Source: VRUE01 sp033856275 (GTDB lineage Bacteria; Actinomycetota; Thermoleophilia; Solirubrobacterales; 70-9). From it: a stretch of DNA of 64,000 bases. Below are positions 42,049 through 51,571 of the stretch, piece by piece. Location of the stretch: contig JAWVFJ010000045.1 of NCBI GenBank assembly GCA_033856275.1, positions 7,946 through 71,945 on the forward strand. The letters run 5' to 3'. The notes beneath the pieces were generated by a model. The model saw nothing but the letters and a program-made list of their open reading frames with translations. It did not search any database and had not been told where the DNA came from. Numbering within the stretch: position 1 is the stretch's first letter; every line of letters starts with the position of its first letter. The position numbers and the translations under genes are program-made.

Positions 42049-43215
42049 CTAAGCGACTCGCCTCAGCTCGCCGCGCTCGCTACCGGCGGCGACAAGAGCA
42101 AGGCGACCCGCTTCACTGCCGCTTGCCCAAGAGACCTCGGATAGCAAGCCGGGCGCCGCGACCATGTCGCCGGCGAGGTAGATGCCGTCACCGCGGTCAA
42201 CGGCCGGGCGGTCGCGCCAGGTCTTGCCAGGATGGTCGAGCGGGCCGGTACGGCCCTCCATCACCTGACGGCGGCGCCAGCGCTCGCGCTCGCGCAGTTC
42301 GGGGAACGATGCTTCGAGCAGGCGCTCGAGGCGTAGGCCCGCCTGATCGGCGCTCTCGTCCGGGCACACCGGCATCTGCGCCTGCACCAACTCCTCGCCA
42401 TCGGGAGCCAACGAAGAGTCTGGGGCGCTGAAGCGCTCGACCCACCCCGACTCGTCGAGGTCGGAGACGATGAACGGATCGCCGCGACGGTGCTCGAACC
42501 CGAGGTCGATGCAGACCGTGTGCCCCGCGGGCCAACTGAGTGAGTCGTCGCCGAGCATTTTCCCGGCCCGGCCCAGCTCGGTGGCGACAATCGCCGGCGA
42601 GCCAGGGAGCGTCTCGACCACGTGGCCGGTCTCGATCTCGACTCCGAGGCGCCGTGCCCGCGCCTCCAGGGCATGGATGAGCGAGCTCCAGCCTCCGTGC
42701 AGGTAGCGCGCCGTTGGCGGCGGACTGAGCAGGACGCGCACCGAGTGCTTCCAGACGAAGGCGGCGGAGAGCTCACCGGGGTCGTGGTGGAAGGTGTAAA
42801 CGCCGGCGGCTGCCGAGAGCATCGCCGCAGTGCGCTCGTCGGAGTGACTCGCCACCCAGCTGCGGAAATCCTGGTCGACCGGCGCTTCGCGGCCGCGCAG
42901 GCGGAGAACCGCTGGGATCGTTCCCAGCGGTGGCGTGCGGCGGATCTCGCCCTGCCAACGAAAGCGGATGCCGGCCAGCGACGGACCGGAGTAGCGAGGC
43001 AGCAGCTCGCGCTCGGCGAGCCAGGACCAAAACGGGCCGTCCTTATAGATGACGTGGGGACCGAAGTTCGCCTTGTAGGGGCCGTCCATGCTGCGGGCGC
43101 GACCCCCGAGCGCATCGTGCGCCTCGAGCAGCCGCACCGACGCGCCGCCTTCGGCCGCGGTGATGGCAGCCGTGAGCCCAGCAAGTCCACCTCCAACGAC
43201 CGTGACCCTGCTCAT
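42049..43215 (-). CDS. FAD-dependent amine oxidase/protoporphyrinogen-oxidase-like protein
   Basis: 388 residues. N-terminal dinucleotide-binding motif VTVVGGGLAGLTAAITAAEGG, the second FAD motif LGGRARSM, and the C-terminal FAD-site segment DGIYLAGDMVAAPGLLSEVSWASG. The family includes phytoene desaturase-like, amine-oxidase-like and protoporphyrinogen-oxidase-like enzymes, and the sequence alone does not decide. It is divergent from a MocR regulator, which may control it. Confidence 0.85.
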   Translation of the reverse strand: MSRVTVVGGGLAGLTAAITAAEGGASVRLLEAHDALGGRARSMDGPYKANFGPHVIYKDGPFWSWLAERELLPRYSGPSLAGIRFRWQGEIRRTPPLGTIPAVLRLRGREAPVDQDFRSWVASHSDERTAAMLSAAAGVYTFHHDPGELSAAFVWKHSVRVLLSPPPTARYLHGGWSSLIHALEARARRLGVEIETGHVVETLPGSPAIVATELGRAGKMLGDDSLSWPAGHTVCIDLGFEHRRGDPFIVSDLDESGWVERFSAPDSSLAPDGEELVQAQMPVCPDESADQAGLRLERLLEASFPELRERERWRRRQVMEGRTGPLDHPGKTWRDRPAVDRGDGIYLAGDMVAAPGLLSEVSWASGSEAGRLALVAAGSERGELRRVA

Positions 43216-43237
43216 CGCATCCCCTCACTTTCTCGAC

Positions 43238-43286
43238 GCTGACTTCGCGTTTAGTTGCCTATGGCGAAACAAAAGGCGAAGTCAGC
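43238..43286. repeat. 49-bp imperfect palindrome in a divergent promoter region
   Basis: Perfect 11-bp ends GCTGACTTCGC (43238-43248) and GCGAAGTCAGC (43276-43286) enclose an imperfectly self-complementary middle (GTTTAGTTGCC / GGCGAAACAAAA). It contains CGCGTTT next to the arm, as do the 43-bp repeats, but with different arm sequences. It lies between the FAD enzyme and the MocR regulator, where it could also be an operator. Confidence 0.75.
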
Positions 43287-43338
43287 GGCTTGAGCTGCAT
43301 CTTGGGATCATCGTAGATGCAGACTGGTTCTCTATACA

Positions 43339-44754
43339 GTGCCAGTAATGACACCTTCTAGTGGACCAGTTAGCCTGGGCCTCCTGGTCGAGCTCGACCG
43401 CCAGCGAGAGATACCGCTGCACGAACAGATCGAGCAGTCGATTCGCGAGAACGTTCGCGCCGGCCGCCTCGCCCCTGGATCGAGACTTCCCTCTAGTCGC
43501 GGCCTTGCCACAGAGCTGGGAATCTCGCGTGGGGTCGTCAGCGAGGCCTACGGACAGCTGGCGGCGGAGGGCTATCTGCTTGCCCGCCAAGGCGCGCCGG
43601 TGCGGGTAGCGAACACCGTGCGAGCCGCGGCGCCGCGGGTCCCCTCCCCCTCGCTACTGCCCAGCTTCACCCACCGGCTCGATCCCGGCCTTCCCGACCT
43701 CGCCGGGTTCCCGCGCGAGCGCTGGCTGCGCTCGCTGCGCGCCGCCTGGCGGCAGGCGCCGATCGACGCTGTCGACTACCCCGACCCGCGCGGAGTCCCC
43801 GCCCTGCGCGAGACGCTTGCCGAGTACCTCGGCCGCGTCCGCGGCGCCGCTGCCGATCCCGAGCAGCTGATGATCTGCACCGGTTTCAGCCAGGGCCTGT
43901 CGCTGATCGCCCGCTGGCTGCGCAGCCGCGGAGTCACCAGCGTCGCGCTGGAGGACCCCGGCTGGCACAACCACCGCTTGATCATCGAGCAGGCGGGACT
44001 CGAGGTGGAGCCGATCCCAGTCGACGCCGAGGGGCTGCGGGTCGATCTGCTCGAGCGCAGCGAGGCGGCGGCCGTGGTCGTCACTCCCACCCACCAGTTC
44101 CCAACCGGCACGGTGCTGAGCAGCGAGCGCCGGGCGGCCCTGATCGACTGGGCCGAGACGGGCGAGCGGCTGATCGTCGAGGACGACTTCGACGCCGAGT
44201 TGCGCTACGACGGCGCCCGCGTCGGCGCCCTGCAGGGGCTGGTGCCCGAGCGGGTCGCCTACGTCGGCTCCGCAAGCAAGCGGCTGGCGCCGGGGATGCG
44301 GCTCGGCTGGATGCTCACCCCCTCCTGGCTGGGCTGGCCGCTGATTTCGATCAAGGCGATCGAGGACCGCGGCTCAGAGGCGATCGGCCAGCTCGCCCTG
44401 CACGATTTCATCGCCCGCGGCGAGCTCGACCGCCACCTGCGGCGGATGCGGCTGCGCTACCAACGCCGCCGCGAGGCGCTGATCGACGCGCTGCGGCGCC
44501 AGGTCCCCGAGGCCGACATCGCAGAGGGCGCCGCCGGGCTCTTCGAGCTTGCCGAGCTTCCCGAAGGACTGGATGAGGCCGCACTGGTCAACGCCGCGGC
44601 CGCGCGAGGCGTCGGTCTCGAGGGCCTTGCCCTGCACCGCTTCAAACCAACCGGCCCACCCGGCCTCGTCCTCGGCTTTGCCGGCCTCCCGGAGCAAGCG
44701 ATCGAGCAGAGTGTGCGTCTGCTTGCCGAGGCGCTAGCGGAAGTAGCCGGCTAG
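43339..44754 (+). CDS. MocR/PdxR-type regulator: GntR HTH fused to aminotransferase domain
   Basis: About 471 residues from the GTG at 43339 (ATG at 43348 is an alternative). Residues 20-95 form a GntR winged helix (PLHEQIEQSIRENVRAGRLAP, GSRLPSSRGLATELGISRG). The rest is a class-I aminotransferase fold with the PLP-Lys site VGSASKRLAPGMRLGW and the aspartate motif RLIVEDDFDAELRY. MocR regulators use PLP as a ligand and often control the divergent gene, here the FAD enzyme; that is inference. Confidence 0.9.
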   Translation: MPVMTPSSGPVSLGLLVELDRQREIPLHEQIEQSIRENVRAGRLAPGSRLPSSRGLATELGISRGVVSEAYGQLAAEGYLLARQGAPVRVANTVRAAAPRVPSPSLLPSFTHRLDPGLPDLAGFPRERWLRSLRAAWRQAPIDAVDYPDPRGVPALRETLAEYLGRVRGAAADPEQLMICTGFSQGLSLIARWLRSRGVTSVALEDPGWHNHRLIIEQAGLEVEPIPVDAEGLRVDLLERSEAAAVVVTPTHQFPTGTVLSSERRAALIDWAETGERLIVEDDFDAELRYDGARVGALQGLVPERVAYVGSASKRLAPGMRLGWMLTPSWLGWPLISIKAIEDRGSEAIGQLALHDFIARGELDRHLRRMRLRYQRRREALIDALRRQVPEADIAEGAAGLFELAELPEGLDEAALVNAAAARGVGLEGLALHRFKPTGPPGLVLGFAGLPEQAIEQSVRLLAEALAEVAG

Positions 44755-46172
44755 GCGACGGACGCCATCGGGGCGCGTCGCTGGGCCCACGGACGCCCCT
44801 CTTCGAGCTGGGCGCCGAGGCGCAGCAGCGTCGCCTCATCGAAGGGGCGACCGGTGAACATCACTCCCACCGGCAGGTCATCCGCGGTCCAGTGCAACGG
44901 CAACGAGACGCTCGGCAGGCCGGTGATGTTGCCGAATGCGCTGAAGCAGACCGAGCGCACCGTGTCGAATACAGGCTGATCGGGCACTGCATGTTGTGCA
45001 GCCAGGACCGATCCGGTTGGTGGCGGCAGGATCGCCGAAGTTGGCGTGAGCAATACATCGAAGTCGCTGCCCCAGTGTGCGACTTCGCGGCGGGAGAGCT
45101 GCTCCAGCTTCTGCACGGCGACGACGTACTCGTAGGCGCTGACCCGATCGGTCGCGGCCTTGTAGGCGTGGCGGTTGTGCGGCTCGACCCGCGACCAGTC
45201 GACACCGTCGTAGTCGGCGACGCCGCCGATTGTCATCGTCACGAAGTCCGGTGTCAGCTCTTCCGAGATCGTCGCCACCTCGACCTCGGCCACCTCGTGC
45301 CCGAGCTGCTCGAGCAGGGCCGCGGCATCGCGGGCAGCCTCGATGCAGGCGGGGTCGGTGGGTACTCCCAGCGGCGCCTCGGCCATTACTCCGATGCGCA
45401 AGGAGCCGGGTTCTATCGACACCTCATCGGTGAAGGGGCGCTCCGGCGCCGGCGCGCTGTACCAGGCGAGCGGATCGGGTTCGGCCGCAACGTCGAGCAC
45501 AGCCGCGGCGTCTCCAACCGTGCGCGTAATCGCGCCCTCGACCACCGCGCCCATCCAGGTCTGGGCCCGCCGCGGGATGCGCCCGCGACTGGTCTTCAGA
45601 CCAACCAGGCCGCAGTAGGCGGCAGGAATGCGGATCGAGCCGCCACCGTCATTGGCATGAGCGATTGGGAACATGCCGCCAGCCACAGCCGCCGAGGCGC
45701 CGCCCGAGGAACCGCCGGACGCGCGGCTGGTGTCCCAAGGGTTGACCGTGTTGCCGTAGCGCGAGTTCTCGGCCACGGTGAGCGGCCCGAACTCGGGCGT
45801 GTTGGTGCGGCCGCAGAGGACGAAGCCGGCCTGCTGCAGAGATTCGACGATCAACTCGCTCTCATCGCTGGGCTCATCGGAAGCGCCGTTGGAACCGTAG
45901 GTCACCGGCCAGCCCGCCACCGCGGTCAGGTCCTTGATCGGGATCGGCACGCCGAGGAAAGGCGCCTCCTCCCCAGCCGCGATCCGCTCGTCGGCGGCCC
46001 GCGCAGCCGCCCGGGCTCCCTCGTCATCCCGCCAGATCACCGCGTTCAGCTCCGAGTTGCGCTCGTCGACCGCGGCGAGGCAGGCCTCGAGCAACTCAAC
46101 CGCCGAGAGCTCCCTCGCCCGCAGCGCGGCGGCAAGCTCGACAGCCGATGTCCCCGGACCCAGATCCCCCAT
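44751..46172 (-). CDS. Amidase signature family hydrolase
   Basis: 473 residues from the ATG at 46172. Catalytic Lys in GVPIPIKDLTAVAGWP, cis-Ser and nucleophile Ser in the glycine-rich ASGGSSGGASAAVAGGMFPIAHA (Ser-cisSer-Lys triad), and the pattern AYCGLVGLKTSRGRIP. It belongs to the GatA/AtzF superfamily. There is no GatB or GatC nearby, so it is a stand-alone amidase rather than the amidotransferase subunit. Its stop overlaps the MocR gene 3' end by 4 bp. Confidence 0.9.
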   Translation of the reverse strand: MGDLGPGTSAVELAAALRARELSAVELLEACLAAVDERNSELNAVIWRDDEGARAAARAADERIAAGEEAPFLGVPIPIKDLTAVAGWPVTYGSNGASDEPSDESELIVESLQQAGFVLCGRTNTPEFGPLTVAENSRYGNTVNPWDTSRASGGSSGGASAAVAGGMFPIAHANDGGGSIRIPAAYCGLVGLKTSRGRIPRRAQTWMGAVVEGAITRTVGDAAAVLDVAAEPDPLAWYSAPAPERPFTDEVSIEPGSLRIGVMAEAPLGVPTDPACIEAARDAAALLEQLGHEVAEVEVATISEELTPDFVTMTIGGVADYDGVDWSRVEPHNRHAYKAATDRVSAYEYVVAVQKLEQLSRREVAHWGSDFDVLLTPTSAILPPPTGSVLAAQHAVPDQPVFDTVRSVCFSAFGNITGLPSVSLPLHWTADDLPVGVMFTGRPFDEATLLRLGAQLEEGRPWAQRRAPMASVA

Positions 46173-46306
46173 GCGAGGGATCGTAGTCGAGAGGCGGAGA
46201 TCGAACCTGGCTGAAAACTTGAGGTGATCTTTACCCAACTTTCACCTGCCCCCAAGGCGCAGGGATGACGCTGACTCTACGACCACCCAGCGAACAGGAG
46301 GCACTC

Positions 46307-46495
46307 ATGCCGCAGATACTCGTAGTGACTGACGTTCACGAGGAAACTGCCAACTCGGTCGTGTACCGGGAGCGGATCAGCCCCAGCGATCTGGAGTCAG
46401 ACCACTTCTCGGGTCAATTGGTCGAGCGCGTCGGTTGGGCGGTCCTCGACGCCGACGAGATCGAGCATAAGGGCGGTCCAGAGGCCGGCAAGTAG
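46307..46495 (+). CDS. Small conserved-looking hypothetical protein
   Basis: About 62 residues from the ATG at 46307, preceded by CAGGAGG. Sequence PQILVVTDVHEETANSVVYRERI, then SDHFSGQLVERVGWAVLDADEIE. A strand-turn-helix composition suggests a small cytoplasmic fold. No named family recognised. Confidence 0.62.
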   Translation: MPQILVVTDVHEETANSVVYRERISPSDLESDHFSGQLVERVGWAVLDADEIEHKGGPEAGK

Positions 46496-46508
46496 TCGTT
46501 TTGAGCGA

Positions 46509-46883
46509 TCAGTCGCGCCGGGCGGCGCGCTCGCGCGCTTCGCCCTTCTGCTCGAGCGTCATCGCGCCGGGATGACCGTCTCCGGGCCACGGGGTGAGGA
46601 TCAACAGCAGGCGAGCATCGGACCGCGCGGTTACCGTGTGCCGCTCGCCGGGGTCGAACTCGAAGAGGTGCCCTGAGCGCGCCGCAACAGTCTCACCGGC
46701 GAGGATCGTGACGTCGACCTCGCCGCTGATGACGACCAGTCGCGCCCGCTCGTGCACCTCATGCTCCTGCAGTGCCTCCCCCGCCGGAAGGTCGAGCACG
46801 ATCGTCCGTGCATCGTCAGCCGAGGCGAGGATCTGCGGTTGGTGCGGCTCCGCTTCGAAGTTCTTCAAGTCCCAACTCTGCAT
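46509..46883 (-). CDS. Cupin-domain protein
   Basis: About 124 residues from the ATG at 46883. The cupin beta barrel is indicated by LDLPAGEALQEHEVHERARL and VISGEVDVTILAGE, then RSGHLFEFDPGERHTVTARSD; His residues in EHEVHE and ERHTV are potential metal ligands. The C-terminal tail is charged (LEQKGEARERAARRD). Its function may be metal or small-ligand binding. Confidence 0.83.
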   Translation of the reverse strand: MQSWDLKNFEAEPHQPQILASADDARTIVLDLPAGEALQEHEVHERARLVVISGEVDVTILAGETVAARSGHLFEFDPGERHTVTARSDARLLLILTPWPGDGHPGAMTLEQKGEARERAARRD

Positions 46884-47059
46884 TCTTTGCCTTTCTCGAT
46901 TCGGGTCAGTCGAGGTCCAGCCGAAGTAGGCCTCGGTCTTTGACGATCTTCTCACCGTCAAAAACCCAGCACCTCGGTATTGCCGAGCGATTGCCGTCGG
47001 TTCAAGTGGCCTGGGCAGCTTTCATCTGTCGTTAAGCAACGCGCGAGATCGTCGAGCGA

Positions 47060-49081
47060 GTGGACCGATCGCCACGCCAACCATCGCGGCGGCAACAGCC
47101 AAGACCATCGCCTTCGCGGGCGCGACGGCGATGGCGTCTGGTCTTCCCGATCGGGATCGTCGCGCTCATCGCGGCTGCGATAGCGATCGATGCGAGCTCG
47201 GGTGGCGGCGGTTCGTCGACGGGGGAATCGCCTCCGCCGACCCGGACGCTCCTCGTCGCCCGTCCTTCCCGCCCACTGCCGGCGGCGACCTGGGGCGAGT
47301 CGGTCGTCGCAACGAAGCAGGGGCCGTTGATCCTCGGCGGTCTCGACGCCTCGGGCAGTTCCGCCAGCGGCGTCTTCCTGCTGAACCCGGTCAACGGCAG
47401 GCTGAGTGAAGCGGGCTCGTTGACGGGGCCACTCCATGACTCCGCCGCCGCGGTGCTCGGCGAACGGGTGGTCGTCTTCGGCGGCGGAACGGAAGCGAGC
47501 ACCGACGCGGTGCAGGCACTTTCGGCGCCGGATGGAATCGTCGCGGCCCCGACCAGCGCCAAAGCGATCGGGCGACTGCCGAGCGTTCGCTCCGACCTCA
47601 GCGCCGTGACGGTCGGCGAAACCGCTTACGTTCTCGGCGGCTACGACGGCGGCAAGCTGATCGATTCGGTCCTGGCGACGACCGACGGCTCGACCTTCAG
47701 CCAGGTCACGCGACTGCCGGCGCCGGCCCGCTACCTGGCGGTAACGGCGCTCGGGGGACGCATCTACGCCTTTGGCGGCGAGACGGCAAGCGGCTCCGCC
47801 GGCGACGCGATCCAAGAAGTCGACCCGAGGGCGGGGACGGCCCACATCGTCGGTCACCTGCCGGAGGCCGTCTCTCACGCCAGCGCGGTAGCGCTCGACG
47901 GCGCCATCTACTTGCTCGGCGGCGAAGCCGAAGGTTCGCCGACGTCGCAGATCTGGCGCTTCGAACCCGGAAAGAAGATCGCGTCGACTGCCGGCAAGCT
48001 GCCCCAGCCGATCTCCGGCGGTGCCGCCGCAGCAATCGGCTCCTCCGCCTTCCTGATCGGTGGCGTCGGTGCCGGCGAAGCGCCCCTGCGAACCGTCCTG
48101 AAGCTGTCGATCGAGCGCAAGCCGAGCCCCGCCCCGGCCAAGGCTCAGTCCGCCGCCAAACCGCCCTTTTCCGGGCAGCTGATGATTGCCGACCGTGGCA
48201 ACAACCGGCTGCTCGTCGTCGATGTCAACAAGCACGTCCTCTGGCGCTTCCCGTCCAAAGCGCACCCGGCACCGCCCGGCGGCTTCTACTTCCCCGACGA
48301 CGCTTTCTTCACCCACGGCGGCACGGGCATCATCGCCAACGAGGAGCAGCACGAGCGAATCGTCCAGCTCTCCTACCCCGGAGGCAGGCTGACCTGGTCC
48401 TACGGCCACCCGGGTGTGACCGGCTCCGAACCCGGCTACCTCCACGAGCCCGACGACGCATATCTGCTTCGCAACGGAACGGTTACGGTCGCCGACGCGC
48501 AGAATTGCCGGGTGCTGCTGATCTCCCGCGCGAAGAAGATCCTCAAGACGTTCGGCAACCCGGAATCGTGCAGTCACGAACCGCCCCGCCTCCTCGGCTC
48601 CCCCAACGGCGACACCCCGCTCGCGAACGGGAACATCCTGATCTCGGAGGTCAACGGCTCCTACATAGACGAGATCACCCAGGCGGGCAAGCTCGTCTGG
48701 AGCGTGCAACTGCCGATCGAATATCCTTCCGACCCTCAGCAGCTCGGTCCCGACCGCTACCTCGTCGCCGACTACACGCGCCCCGGCGGAATCTATGAAT
48801 TCAACCGCGCCGGCAAGATCCTCTGGTCCTACAGCCCCTCCTCGGGCGATCGGATGCTCAATCACCCGAGCCTCGCCGAGCGGCTGCCCAGCGGCCTGAT
48901 CGCCGCCAACGACGACTACCGCCACCGTCTCGTGATCATCGATCCCCAGACGAAGAAGATCGTCTGGCAATACGGAGTGACCGGCAAACCCGGGGCCGGC
49001 CCCGGCCACCTTCGCATCCCCGACGGGTTCGATCTCCTCGCCCCAAACAACACCACTCCGACGCACCCGTTTACGGGCTAG
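47060..49081 (+). CDS. Membrane-anchored double beta-propeller protein (Kelch + NHL/PQQ-like)
   Basis: 673 residues with a GTG start. A basic tail is followed by one membrane anchor (LVFPIGIVALIAAAIAID). Residues 75-370 carry Kelch-type repeats with Gly-Gly pairs (AVLGERVVVFGGGTEA, VGETAYVLGGYDGG, LGGRIYAFGGETA and LDGAIYLLGGEAE). Residues 385-660 form a second propeller with NHL/PQQ-like blades (GQLMIADRGNNRLLVVDVNK, NGTVTVADAQNCRVLLI, NGNILISEVNGSYIDEI and AANDDYRHRLVIIDP). Probably a cell-surface structural or recognition protein. Confidence 0.85.
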   Translation: MDRSPRQPSRRQQPRPSPSRARRRWRLVFPIGIVALIAAAIAIDASSGGGGSSTGESPPPTRTLLVARPSRPLPAATWGESVVATKQGPLILGGLDASGSSASGVFLLNPVNGRLSEAGSLTGPLHDSAAAVLGERVVVFGGGTEASTDAVQALSAPDGIVAAPTSAKAIGRLPSVRSDLSAVTVGETAYVLGGYDGGKLIDSVLATTDGSTFSQVTRLPAPARYLAVTALGGRIYAFGGETASGSAGDAIQEVDPRAGTAHIVGHLPEAVSHASAVALDGAIYLLGGEAEGSPTSQIWRFEPGKKIASTAGKLPQPISGGAAAAIGSSAFLIGGVGAGEAPLRTVLKLSIERKPSPAPAKAQSAAKPPFSGQLMIADRGNNRLLVVDVNKHVLWRFPSKAHPAPPGGFYFPDDAFFTHGGTGIIANEEQHERIVQLSYPGGRLTWSYGHPGVTGSEPGYLHEPDDAYLLRNGTVTVADAQNCRVLLISRAKKILKTFGNPESCSHEPPRLLGSPNGDTPLANGNILISEVNGSYIDEITQAGKLVWSVQLPIEYPSDPQQLGPDRYLVADYTRPGGIYEFNRAGKILWSYSPSSGDRMLNHPSLAERLPSGLIAANDDYRHRLVIIDPQTKKIVWQYGVTGKPGAGPGHLRIPDGFDLLAPNNTTPTHPFTG

Positions 49082-49118
49082 CTCGGCGACCCCAGGGCGG
49101 TGAGCTGGACGAACAGGA

Positions 49119-49523
49119 CTAAATGCGTTCCAGCACTACGACCGGGATCTCGCGATCGGTCTTCTGCTGGTAGTCGTCATAGCTGGGCCACTCGGCGACC
49201 ATCTTCTTCCAGAGCCGGTCCTTTTCCTCGGCGCTCGCGGTTCGGGCGCGAGCCTTGAAGCGATCGCCCTTTACCTGAACCTCCACCTCGGGATTCTCGG
49301 AGAGGTTCAGGTACCACGCGGGTGGCTCGTCTGAGCCACCCTTGGAAGCAACGACCACGAAGGAGTCGCCGTCCGGCGCGTAGATCAGCGGCGTCGTTCG
49401 CGGCTCGCCCGATTTGCGCCCCGTCGTCGTCAGCAGCAGGGTCTGGGTGCCCTGCCAGTCATGTCCTTCGGCACCATCGGTGGACCGATAGCGCTCGACG
49501 TGTTCCTGACCAAAGAGCGGCAT
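49119..49523 (-). CDS. Deazaflavin-dependent (F420/Ddn-type) nitroreductase family protein
   Basis: 134 residues. The Ddn-like fold is seen in TLLLTTTGRKSGEPRTTPLIYA, DGDSFVVVASKGGSDEPPA, WYLNLSENPEVEVQVKGDR and the C-terminal YDDYQQKTDREIPVVVLER. These proteins bind reduced coenzyme F420 and are characteristic of Actinobacteria. The substrate is unknown. Confidence 0.9.
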   Translation of the reverse strand: MPLFGQEHVERYRSTDGAEGHDWQGTQTLLLTTTGRKSGEPRTTPLIYAPDGDSFVVVASKGGSDEPPAWYLNLSENPEVEVQVKGDRFKARARTASAEEKDRLWKKMVAEWPSYDDYQQKTDREIPVVVLERI

Positions 49524-49549
49524 GACCCGATGATAGTCAGTCGCTTCGC

Positions 49550-51355
49550 TCAGCCAACAGTGGGAAGGCTGACTTTCAGTTTGGAGACCTGCACAGAGAA
49601 GGCGAGGTCGTTGCTGGGGCGCAGGTAGGGAGCATCGCTGCCGAGCAGCACGAGCTTCGCTGTATGCCCGGGAGCGAACGCGTAGCCGTTGCCGTGCAGC
49701 TGGAAGGTCACCGGGCCGCTCTGGTTGCCGGTGAGGCGGTAGGCGCCGCGAGTGACCAGGCGCTCGCTTCCATCCGCAGCGACGTCGAAGAGCATCGAGT
49801 CGAGCTGGCCGAATTCACCGAGGGTTTGGATCGTCGCCGTGACGGTCGGCAGCCCAAGCATGGTGAAGCCAGATTTGGTGGGCTGTTCATAGCTGGCTGT
49901 TCCGAGGACCGGAGTTGGCGTGACGCTCTTGCAGGCGTCGGTCGTGCCACCGATCGGGTCGAGTTGGGCACTCGTGACCGGGTCGCCACTCGCCGTCACC
50001 AGCTGGGTCGCCGCCGAGCCGAAGGTCACCGCGGCTGTGTGCAGCTGGCCGTAGCTCGGCGCGCTGTAAGGACCGCCGTCCGGTTCGCTGGCTGGGCAGG
50101 TCTGCGTGTATGCAGTTACGGACCCCGCCGCCGGACCGCCATGACCGCCACGCAGGTGCCGGTCGAAGAAGGCGGCGCCCTGTTCGTTGAACGCGTGGTT
50201 GACGGTCGGCTTGTTCGAGCCGCGACTGTGGCCGAGATCGCCGAACTGAAGGCTGACGGGACTGCTGCCGCTTGCCTGGTCGTAGATGCGGATCGCCTGC
50301 TCCGGCGGGAAGAGATCGTCGGTCCAGCCGTTCTCGATCAGCAGTGGCGCCGGCCTGCCGGACAGGCCGTAGGCCTGATGATGGGCGTAGATCTCAGCCA
50401 GCCGTTCTTCGGCAAGCGGGCTGGGAGGCTCGCCGGCATTGACCAGCGCGAAGTCGGCGGTCAGGTCTGCGTCGGGATTAGTGCACGGCGCGCTCGCCGG
50501 GGCGTCCCCGCAGTAGTAACCGGTCGTCTTACCCAGCGCATACAGGCCGCTCACATAGCTTGCTATCGGGATTCCCACAGGGCCGAGGCTTTGCCCGGTC
50601 GGAGCCACCTGGGTGTCCAGGAAGCGCCCGTTGGGGAGCAGTGCGTCGACGAGGTCCGACCATGGCCAGCGCGGCCAGGCCGCCGTGATCGAGAGCGACT
50701 TCCCTTTGGGACTCGTCCAGGGCGCGAAACTCCCGTCCGGCTTGCGAATGCGGTTGCGGAGATAGGCGAGCTCGAGGCTCTGCCCGCCGCCGTAGGAGAT
50801 TCCGGTCACGCCGATCGCGTGGGGCTTGACGAAGCCCTGATCGACGAGCAGGCCGAGCAGGTACTGGGTATCGCGAGCCTCGTAGCGAGTGTCGGCGAGG
50901 CGGATGTAGCCCTGGCCGCACGGGCCCGAGTGGTAGCCGGCCGGCCCGCCGCCGCAGGAATGGCCGAAGCCGCGGGCGGTGTAGTTGACGACCGCATAGC
51001 CCTGGCGGGCGAAGTAGTCGTTGTTGTAGTGGAACGTGTTGGATTCGTCGCCTGCGGGTTCGGTCGCCTCGAAGGCGGTCTTTTCGCCCCCATAGCCATG
51101 CAACATGACGATCGTCGGGTAGGGGCCGGAGGTTCCAGGAGGCGGCAGAGTGACATCGACGTCGAGTGGGACGCCGTCGAACGAGGGCACTCCGTCAAGG
51201 GTCTGCCCTGCCGAGCCGTCGGTGGTCGGGCAAAAGCGGACCCCGTCGGCCTGCGCCGTGCACTGATGGCCGAAGGGCGTCTGCGCGACCGCGGCTGAGG
51301 ATGGGGCGGCGATGCCGATAACCGACACTCCGAGGAAGAGCAGCAAGCGACGCAT
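49550..51355 (-). CDS. Secreted CocE/X-Pro dipeptidyl-peptidase-like hydrolase
   Basis: About 601 residues from the ATG at 51355, with a signal peptide (LLLFLGVSVIGIAAPSSAAVA). Alpha/beta hydrolase core: IVMLHGYGGEKTAFE, the elbow GVTGISYGGGQSLELAYL (GxSxGG) and LLIENGWTDDLFPPEQA for the acid. A C-terminal beta-rich domain (MLFDVAADGSERLVTRGAY) matches the jelly-roll of X-Pro dipeptidyl-peptidase/CocE enzymes. Extracellular peptidase or esterase. Confidence 0.88.
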   Translation of the reverse strand: MRRLLLFLGVSVIGIAAPSSAAVAQTPFGHQCTAQADGVRFCPTTDGSAGQTLDGVPSFDGVPLDVDVTLPPPGTSGPYPTIVMLHGYGGEKTAFEATEPAGDESNTFHYNNDYFARQGYAVVNYTARGFGHSCGGGPAGYHSGPCGQGYIRLADTRYEARDTQYLLGLLVDQGFVKPHAIGVTGISYGGGQSLELAYLRNRIRKPDGSFAPWTSPKGKSLSITAAWPRWPWSDLVDALLPNGRFLDTQVAPTGQSLGPVGIPIASYVSGLYALGKTTGYYCGDAPASAPCTNPDADLTADFALVNAGEPPSPLAEERLAEIYAHHQAYGLSGRPAPLLIENGWTDDLFPPEQAIRIYDQASGSSPVSLQFGDLGHSRGSNKPTVNHAFNEQGAAFFDRHLRGGHGGPAAGSVTAYTQTCPASEPDGGPYSAPSYGQLHTAAVTFGSAATQLVTASGDPVTSAQLDPIGGTTDACKSVTPTPVLGTASYEQPTKSGFTMLGLPTVTATIQTLGEFGQLDSMLFDVAADGSERLVTRGAYRLTGNQSGPVTFQLHGNGYAFAPGHTAKLVLLGSDAPYLRPSNDLAFSVQVSKLKVSLPTVG

Positions 51356-51571
51356 CGCAACCAACATACCTAGAAATAGGGAGTCTTAAACCACCGACTC
51401 GCTCGAGGCTTCTGCGATCTAGGCTTCAGACATGACGAGGGTTGCTATCCAGCGGATCGGGGCTCTTTGGGCGGATTGAGATTGGGACTAGATCGACTTG
51501 CGGACGCGAGACGCGGATATATTCCGCCCAAGCGGGCTCAAGCCGACAAGTCAACTGCTGGGGGGAAGACG

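Noticed and set aside
46958..49066. A 700-codon frame opposite the Kelch protein
   Set aside because: Shadow of the repetitive propeller gene; composition is Arg/Asp/Gly/Ala-biased and no start signal is present.
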